This document shows positions 57,677-64,000 of a stretch of DNA of 64,000 nucleotides, one piece after another. Under the pieces are notes generated by a model. That model made no database searches and was not told the origin of the DNA. It saw only the letters and a program-made list of their open reading frames with translations. The stretch covers positions 1-64,000 of the forward strand of contig JACGCK010000008.1 of NCBI GenBank assembly GCA_014925825.1. The letters are read 5' to 3'. Position numbers and translations under genes: made by a program. Numbering within the stretch: the first letter of the stretch is position 1; the number at the start of each line of letters is the position of its first letter. This DNA comes from Pholiota molesta. Taxonomy: Eukaryota; Basidiomycota; Agaricomycetes; Agaricales; Strophariaceae.

Positions 57677-59623
57677 TTAAGATCTCCCGAAGAGCCTCGA
57701 AAAGAATCCTCCTCCCGACGCCGGCGCCTTCTTCTCGCGCCCGACGAGCTTCATCTCCCCAGCAACATGATGAGTGGCCGAAGAACTGTCCGGAATCGAC
57801 ATCTTCGCCCTTTCGGCCGAATTGAGGCGGGTTGTGTCTTGTTTGCGGTTTGCGGGGGGCTTGCTAGTATTGGCTGATTGGGATGGTGCCGGACCTGCGC
57901 TCGTGGTAGTGGGTGGCCGCTGGCCAATGGATGGTGCTGTATGCTGTGGTGGTGATGCCTGATGCGGTGGTGGTGGCCGATGTGGTAGTGGTGCCGGATC
58001 TGCTCTCGCTATAGGTGGCGGCTGGCCCACGGATGGTGCTACTAGATGCTGTGACTGAGGCATCTTCGAAGATCCGGCGTCATCACTATAAATGAATAAT
58101 CTGTAGAGTAAATTATGAACGTACTTGTATAGAAGTCAACGGCATTAGTGGTGCTGGTACGCCGTTATAAGGTTGCGGGAACGTCGGTTGAGTGCCGGAG
58201 GGGTAACTATGTGGATAAGACGTATGTTGGTTCTGAGACGTGTTATTTGGTATCTCATACAGATTATTCTCCATGACGAGTAGAGGCTTGAAGATATCGT
58301 TTAAAAAGTCAGCCTTGTAAACATGCGCTCATGCCTTTGATGGTCACCTTCAGAAATTTCAAAAACTCGGCCATAGTATACTTGTGTAAGGTGAAATCCA
58401 AATCTAAGGGGTTGATAAGCAATTCGCAATTTCCAAGGTGGCGGCCTCCTTTGCACAAAATGTTACTTACCACCCTGTCGAACCATGACCCACTCATCCT
58501 TCTCAATTATCCATATGTTTCTCCACATTGAAGGAAGCGATATCATCTTGCCGTTGGAAACGTTGATCGTCTTGTTCACTTCGGTCTCTATTGTGAGGAC
58601 CAAAGCCTTACCCTCTTTATGGTACTCGTCCACAGTTGACAAAGGGAGAAGTGACTTTTCGGGATGTTTACTATCGTGTGGCCAGCGCTTATATAGCTCA
58701 GGTCTTCGCTCTAACGATAGTAAATCGAGATTTTTATCATATGTCGTGTATTGAAGCAAACGATGTAGAAATAATTCGATTGTTGTGCGTTCCTCCACCT
58801 TGACTAGAAACCACTCGCGTCAGCAGTTACACGGTACTAGAATGCGATCCGGAGCTATTTATCACTCACAAATGCCTTCCGCGTAGTATATCGGGGCGGT
58901 ATACTTGTCGGAGATTATGAACGGAGATTTTCTGTCTGTCGGATCCCATGCGGGGAGAAGAAGGTCTGGGAAATAAGTAACAGAAATGCCTATTTTGCCC
59001 AGTTTCTTGATTTCCTTCATCTAGTGAAATTCGTCAAGTGATATAATGGAGAGAGACGGCAGCATCACCTTTGCAGAAAAACCAGCGGTGAGTGTTTCTA
59101 GGGCACCCATGGCCGCTTTATCGTTTTTTATCGCATCAACCATTTCTTCACGTAGGCGTTTACCGTCAATTTTTGATCCAGTTCCCCTAGAGGCTCATTT
59201 TATGCATTTAAGTATTTGTTCAACAACATCGAGTACAATGGCTAACCTTATAGGAGCAAGTGAGATATGGTTGCCATCGAGGTAGGAACACAGCAGTTTC
59301 TTTGCATTCTCGAATTTTCGTTCAACCTTGCGTTTCAATTCTGCAACCATTTCTACATCTTTTTCCGCCCCTGCTTGAAGAGCCGCCATTACGGCGTTGC
59401 ACACACTGCATGATTTTTTGTCAAATTGGACTGCTGAACAACACACTTTGGGGAACACTTACTTTTTGAAAGCATCGACTTGTCCAGGTTCTGGGTCAGG
59501 TAGTCTACGGCAAACTGACACAAGGAGCAGGCCCTGCATGAAGAATGCCCGGTTGATTCCTATGAGGTCACTATATCCCTTTTTTCTGCGAAACAGATCT
59601 CCCCAGAGCACGCCGACGCCCAT
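57677..59623 (-). CDS. Unknown protein with proline-rich C-terminal region
   Basis: The first exon, MGVGVLWGDLFRRKKGYSDL, is followed by a 75-nt intron and VCNAVMAALQAGAEKDVEMV, then a charged helical stretch (ELKRKVERKFENAKKLL). Middle exons read REEMVDAIKNDKAAMGALET, YFPDLLLPAWDPTDRKSPFI and LHRLLQYTTYDKNLDLLSLE. The C-terminal exon is rich in Pro, Ser and Thr and ends GGGFFSRLFGRS. No known domain is recognised. Splice sites are canonical and phases agree at the joints I checked, so a real gene is likely; its function is unknown. Confidence 0.65.
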
Positions 59624-60039
59624 GATGATCCGATGTGATTAGAGCTGGTGTGGACGAGTGGTATCGAGGACCTTCCTCTATGACTATTAGTATCGTAGTT
59701 GGGGTAGGACGGGCGAAGTTGAATTTGAGGCCTGTGCTATTTATCCAGAGCGCAAGGGTGTGGCGATAACAGGATCACCCTGTGGAATTGTCTAGACATT
59801 ATACACGATGAAGCCACGTTGTATTCATCACAAATAGATCGGACAGGCGCTGCACTTGGTAGGCGCCTGAGTCAGCTGTGCTGCGCTTCCATTCATCGGT
59901 TCGCCCTTCTCGTGTCTGATGCATCGGACTGTAAAGATGACCGTAGATAAATAATGGGAAAAGTTGCAAAGGGTAAAGAGGAATACTAAGACTCCGTCAG
60001 ACAAACACGATGTACGAAGAGATGAAAGGCAGTCCAAGA
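59624..60039. other. Short intergenic region
   Basis: 416 bp upstream of the unknown Pro-rich gene and downstream of the nucleoporin gene, which runs the same way. Nothing else is seen. Confidence 0.35.
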
Positions 60040-61932
60040 TTAGCGCAGAGCACTAGCGCGCAGCGTGCTCGTCGACCCCCAGAGATTCTCGTCTGTACTG
60101 GTCGGCAACGACAGATCATCACCGCTCGTATCCTTGGTACTGCTGGCGTTCCCCAATATCATACTGAGATCCTTTTGATCCTTCTGCAAGATCCGCGTCA
60201 GATGCTGAAGGCCAGCCTGCTGCTCCGCCAGGATCTGCGCGATCTGTGCCAGCCCTTCTTCGTCCACAACCGCCCACTCGCTGGGCCCGGCCGACCCAGC
60301 AGCGCCGCCCCCGCCCGCGCGGTCCACAGACGCCCCAACGGCGCCAATCAGCGCCCATAGCTCGTTCAGCCGGCTCTTGACGCGCTCCCTCCGCAACTCC
60401 TCCTCGAGCTCCTCGAGCATCCCCCGCAGCTTCTCCTCCTCCGGCCGCAGCGCACTCGATCGCACAGAGGGGATCAGCAGGTGCAGATGCTGCACGAATC
60501 GCATTATTCGCTGGGCGATCTGCATCTGGGCCACTGCTGCACGCAGCAAGCGCGAGGAGTTGCTCACTTCGTGTTCGGTGCGCAAAGCAGCCAGCCGCGA
60601 GCGCAGATCAGTGATTTTTTCGGATTGGGAATTAGCCTGGTAGTCTGTGCGTCCACGCGAGCACGAAGATCGTCGAACCCTATAGCAATTGAGGGAACGA
60701 AACTGAAGAAATCTGTCAGATTGATGATGCGCCATGCAGAGGAGTTGGCGTACCATGTAGGATCAGGATTTTCCCGATTAGCTTTTTCCCATATTGCGTC
60801 GTTTGTGACGTTAGGAGGACGTCCGTATGACTGAGCGTCCTTTGGATTAACGAGATTGTAGAAATATGCCTATAAACGAGTTCAAATCTAGCTCGTTCAA
60901 CAAAGGAGGCACTTACTTGGAATCGACAATCCTTCGACGCGGGATTCCATGCATTGTAAATAGCTTCAATACTGGCGGCCGTTTTGGCAAATTGTGCGTG
61001 AGCATCTGACGGATACCCTTGTGTCCCTGTCGTGGATCGCGAACCCAACATGTTATTGGGAGGCCCTAGAGATGATGCGGTAAGACTAGGATTGGATTGG
61101 AGCGTGCTCTTATTCCCGCCAAAAAGAGGATTTCCACCAGCTGAGCCGAAGAGGGAGGGTTGCTGCTGTTGTTGGGTTGACCTTGCTGTTGCTGAGGTTG
61201 GCCGAAGAGAGAGCCACCTAGTAGGGTATTCGAACTGGGTTCGTGTTTGTTGGCGCAGAACCGAAGAGGCCGCCGCCCGTGCGGGCTTCGCGCCAAACAA
61301 GCCTCCGCCCGTCTGTGCACCTCCAAAGAGACCCCCACCCGTCGTCCCGCTTGCTGTGGATTAGCGTTTGTAGTGGTATTAGTGCTCCCCCGAAAAGTCC
61401 TCCACCATGTTCGTGTTGGTCCCACTCCCGCCGCCGAACAGACCACCTCCCGTGTTCGTGTTCGTAGTGCCGCTTCCACCGAATATATTTCCCGCCGGTG
61501 CGGGGGCAGAGGTGTTCGCAGTTCCGCCAAACAGTGGTTTTGCTGGGTTGTCGTGTTGGTGCCAAAAATACTGCCCGTGTTCGTGTTAGCTGCACCAGAA
61601 GGGTTGGTAGTCGTCGAGAACAGAGAAGCGCCCGTTGCGGGTGCCGTTTGGTTGCCAAAAAGACCTCCCCCAGTTGTAGTTCCTGGTTGATTGTTCGTCG
61701 CCGCATTCCCGCCACCGAAGATGCTGCCACCCGTGTTGCCTGCGGTGTTCGTGTTCGTTCCAAATGCTCCTCCCGCGGTATTGGTGTTGGTATTCGTACT
61801 CCCGAATATCGACTGCTGTGTCGATTGGGACTGCTGTGGGTTAGTATTCGTGCTGCTTGCACCAAATAACCCCCCGCCAGTTGTATTTGAAGCCCCTGCA
61901 TTGCCACCTCCGAAGTTTCCAAAAATCGACAT
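60040..61932 (-). CDS. NUP57: Nucleoporin Nup54/Nup57 family
   Basis: A component of the central channel of the nuclear pore (Nup62-Nup54-Nup58 type subcomplex). The N-terminal half is FG-rich: MSIFGNFGGGNAGASNTTGG, GGSIFGGGN, GGGLFGNQ, ASLFSTT. The conserved region begins SIEAIYNAWNPASKDCRFQ and joins across an intron to AYFYNLVNPKDAQSYGRPPN and WEKANRENPDPTWY, a Nup54 hallmark. The C-terminal half is coiled coil (KITDLRSRLAALRTEHE, EEKLRGMLEELEEELRRE) and ends STSTLRASALR. The FG region changes frame seven times between 61174 and 61547. At each site one extra base, mostly in a C or G run, restores FG text (for example LFGGTANTSAP and GGGLFGGAQTGGGLFG). In an essential gene this implies sequence error rather than loss. 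Confidence 0.85.
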
Positions 61933-62565
61933 GATCGTGTCGTATCCGTGGTTCGCGATTCGAATAAAAGGAACAGGACGGGCGGCGGTATATCTATAGA
62001 TTCAAAGAGATGAAATGACAAGATCAGAGCAGAAGGGAGTCAAAGACCTAGATCGTCTTCGTCGTCGAGGGGAAGCTTCGCGGAACACTTCAACCTCGCC
62101 GCGTCCATTGCAATCACGATGCGCGAACAAGGGCGTTGTTTGTCGACAATGGCTAAAACAAACAAACCTCGGTCCTTGGGATCGAATCCGGCAAAGGCAA
62201 TTATTCCCAACTAATTGCTGCAGCATGAATATTTGAATCGTTGGATCAGAAAACTAGATTATACGTCTCTATATGGACCCGAAATCTATCATACTCGAGA
62301 TTTACTCGAGATCAAGTATATTTATCATATTTATCCCCTGTATTCCCCACTATGTAGTGAATTAATGAAAATTGAATATTGATCCCAGAACTTGGTGTGA
62401 AAGCAAAATGCGAATTAAACTCGAAACAAAATGGAATCGCAGAACCAACACATTGAATTTTTTTGTCGAGGTTGACGGAAGTGGGAGGCAGTAACTAAAA
62501 TAGTCAAGTGTTCAGTCGCAAAGACGCCAACATCTTTAACGTAGTCAACCTACTTTCGCCACTGG
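61933..62565. promoter_or_regulatory. Upstream region of NUP57
   Basis: 633 bp upstream of the nucleoporin start and downstream of the next minus-strand gene's stop. No gene is seen. Confidence 0.35.
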
Positions 62566-64000
62566 CTATACAGATTGAGTAAGTTCAGATGGTCGGGGGC
62601 CCCAGGAGTACGCTACATTCACGAGTTCTTGTGATATCACTAGGTTCTTGGGTAGACGCAGGTTCAGGTCCGTGAACACTCGAAAGACCACTTCGGCAGA
62701 AACTCCGCTTTCGATGAGGTACTCAGGATCAACGCCCCAACCCAGAAGATCGAGCACCAGTGTCTTTGCATGGTCGAGCTCTTCTGGAGAGACTACATAG
62801 GATTATCAAGATCCAAAGGGATGTCATTAAATAGAAATACCTACGTGCAAATGAAGATTCTAAAGTATCAATCCGGATTTCAGATTTGTTGGTAAGGAGG
62901 AAATGAGAGAAACGGGTGAGCTGGAAGATAGGGTGTTGCTCTGCGCCAAGAACTTTGTGGCATCAAAGGTGCCGGAAGTTACGGTAGAGATGCCTTCCGG
63001 AGAGCTATGAGCTATGTTATTGGGGACCTCATTTTCTTCCGATATTAGGGTAGCCTCCAAGGCCTCTGGTGGTGGTGAACTCGACGTTTGGGCAGCCAAA
63101 GTCGCAAGTACCGTATCAGAGGTATTACGAGCTGCAGCAACTGTAGTCGCAGGCTCCAATTTCTCTTTCATTTCGATATATGTAGCATTGGTAGTCATCT
63201 CTAGATTCTCTACAATAGGAGCCTCTGCATGTTCGTTTGAAAGGTCCTCTTTTCGAAGTTTGGTCTTCCGAAGGAATTTGGCTGAGAGAAGCTGAGGGGG
63301 TTCGGTGGGGCTCGAACTTGGGTCAGGATGAGCATCCATGGGAGTGTTAACAAATCAACCGTTTGATCGGCCTGATCGAATATCTTCTGAACCTGATGGC
63401 GTAGAAAGTGAGCAAGTGCCAAAGTAGAAAGGGAGAACAAAAGCCATTGCGAATTCCCGACCTGATTAGATGCTGTAACGCACACGTGATATCTAGAGAT
63501 TAGCGGCGAACGCTGAGCGAAAAGATCGGAGCGCATGCGCATGAGTACTGAGTACTGATGACCGATTGAGTTTCGAACTCGATCTCATGTGAAGAGAATT
63601 TTTCCAAGTGTTGGCGATGCAGGATACTTACTATAAAATCCACATCAGGCCATTGAATAAGCAGCGGAGAAAAACTCAATTCCTTGGAAGTATTTACAGC
63701 TTCACGAGTCTTGAGATCGAATCGATTGTCTATGTATCTATATGATGAATAAAAAAGGAAGAGGAGATAAGCCTTCTGTCGTGCATAGGTTATATTATTT
63801 GAGTGCGCCTTCGCCGCGCAAGAAATATCCTGGCTGTCGAGAAGCATGAAGCTGCACAAAAGACACAGATTCCAGAGAATACAGTCGGTCTCCACCAGAT
63901 GAAAGATGTCGAAAGCAGCGCTCCAGCGATAGGAGTACCTAATGTGAAAGGCAATCAGGGTCTGAAATACGGCCGCGGCTTACTATTAGAGTCAATATTT
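62566..64000 (-). CDS. Unknown protein, N-terminal part beyond right edge
   Basis: Exons read from the right edge: ETDCILWNLCLLCSF, KTREAVNTSKELSFSPLLIQ, WPDVDFI and, after an intron, RMRSDLFAQRSPLIS. Next come NSQWLLFSLSTLALAHFLRH (one hydrophobic stretch) and DQADQTVDLL. A long low-complexity part follows (MDAHPDPSSSPTEPPQLLSA to SSPPPEALEA), then HPIFQLTRFSHFLLTNKSEI and the C-terminus LVLDLLGWGVDPEYLIESGV, ending ELTQSV. Two one-base frame changes are needed, at 63347-63348 and at 62959-62960, each cured by lengthening a short run. No domain is recognised. An alternative is two separate genes, with the second starting at 63339. Confidence 0.5.

Overview
The window looks like nuclear DNA of a mushroom-forming basidiomycete (Agaricomycetes). 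Nearly all genes are split by many short introns of about 45-60 nt with GTRNGT...YAG borders. The gene families fit too: F-box-like, PHD-like and MYND/DUF4470 proteins, a C2-NACHT-ankyrin NLR-like protein, an NRPS-like A-T-R reductase and P450s. No rRNA, tRNA or CRISPR array was seen. Intron-exon structures were read by hand from splice sites and frame continuity.

Layout. 0-9 kb: an F-box-like gene cut by the left edge, a small TIR element, decayed fragments of the mitochondrial F1-ATPase gamma-subunit gene (ATP3), and an intact PHD-like zinc-finger gene. 10.7-41.4 kb: a candidate secondary-metabolite cluster. It holds an A-T-R NRPS-like carboxylate reductase, an anion:cation-symporter MFS protein, a stand-alone adenylating enzyme, a DMATS-type aromatic prenyltransferase, a second ACS-family MFS protein, a P450, a DHA2-type MFS exporter and a class I SAM methyltransferase. 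A 2.2-kb TIR element with a GTTTAAAC-rich tandem array and GC-rich repeat blocks interrupt the cluster. 42.6-44.6 kb: further ATP3 pseudogene copies, so related ATP3 debris lies on both sides of the cluster in the same orientation. 45.3-50 kb: the NLR-like gene with a near-identical ankyrin array. 50-54.2 kb: a small unknown gene and a second GC-rich TIR-like element. 54.6-64 kb: a compact housekeeping-like stretch, all on the minus strand: MYND/DUF4470 protein, unknown Pro-rich protein, nucleoporin Nup54/Nup57, and an unknown gene cut by the right edge.

In the cluster, the prenyltransferase would prenylate an aromatic (indole or phenol) substrate. The two adenylating enzymes would activate carboxylates, one of them releasing the product as an aldehyde through its reductase domain. 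The P450 and methyltransferase would tailor the product and the MFS proteins would move substrate or product. This is inference from gene families; no product is assigned.

One caveat applies to all gene models. At least a dozen otherwise well-preserved coding regions change frame at a single site, and adding or removing one base, nearly always within a short homopolymer, restores the family sequence. Sites occur in the F-box gene, A-T-R enzyme, MFS1, methyltransferase, NLR gene, Nup54/57 (seven) and the right-edge gene. This looks more like consensus-sequence error than gene decay.
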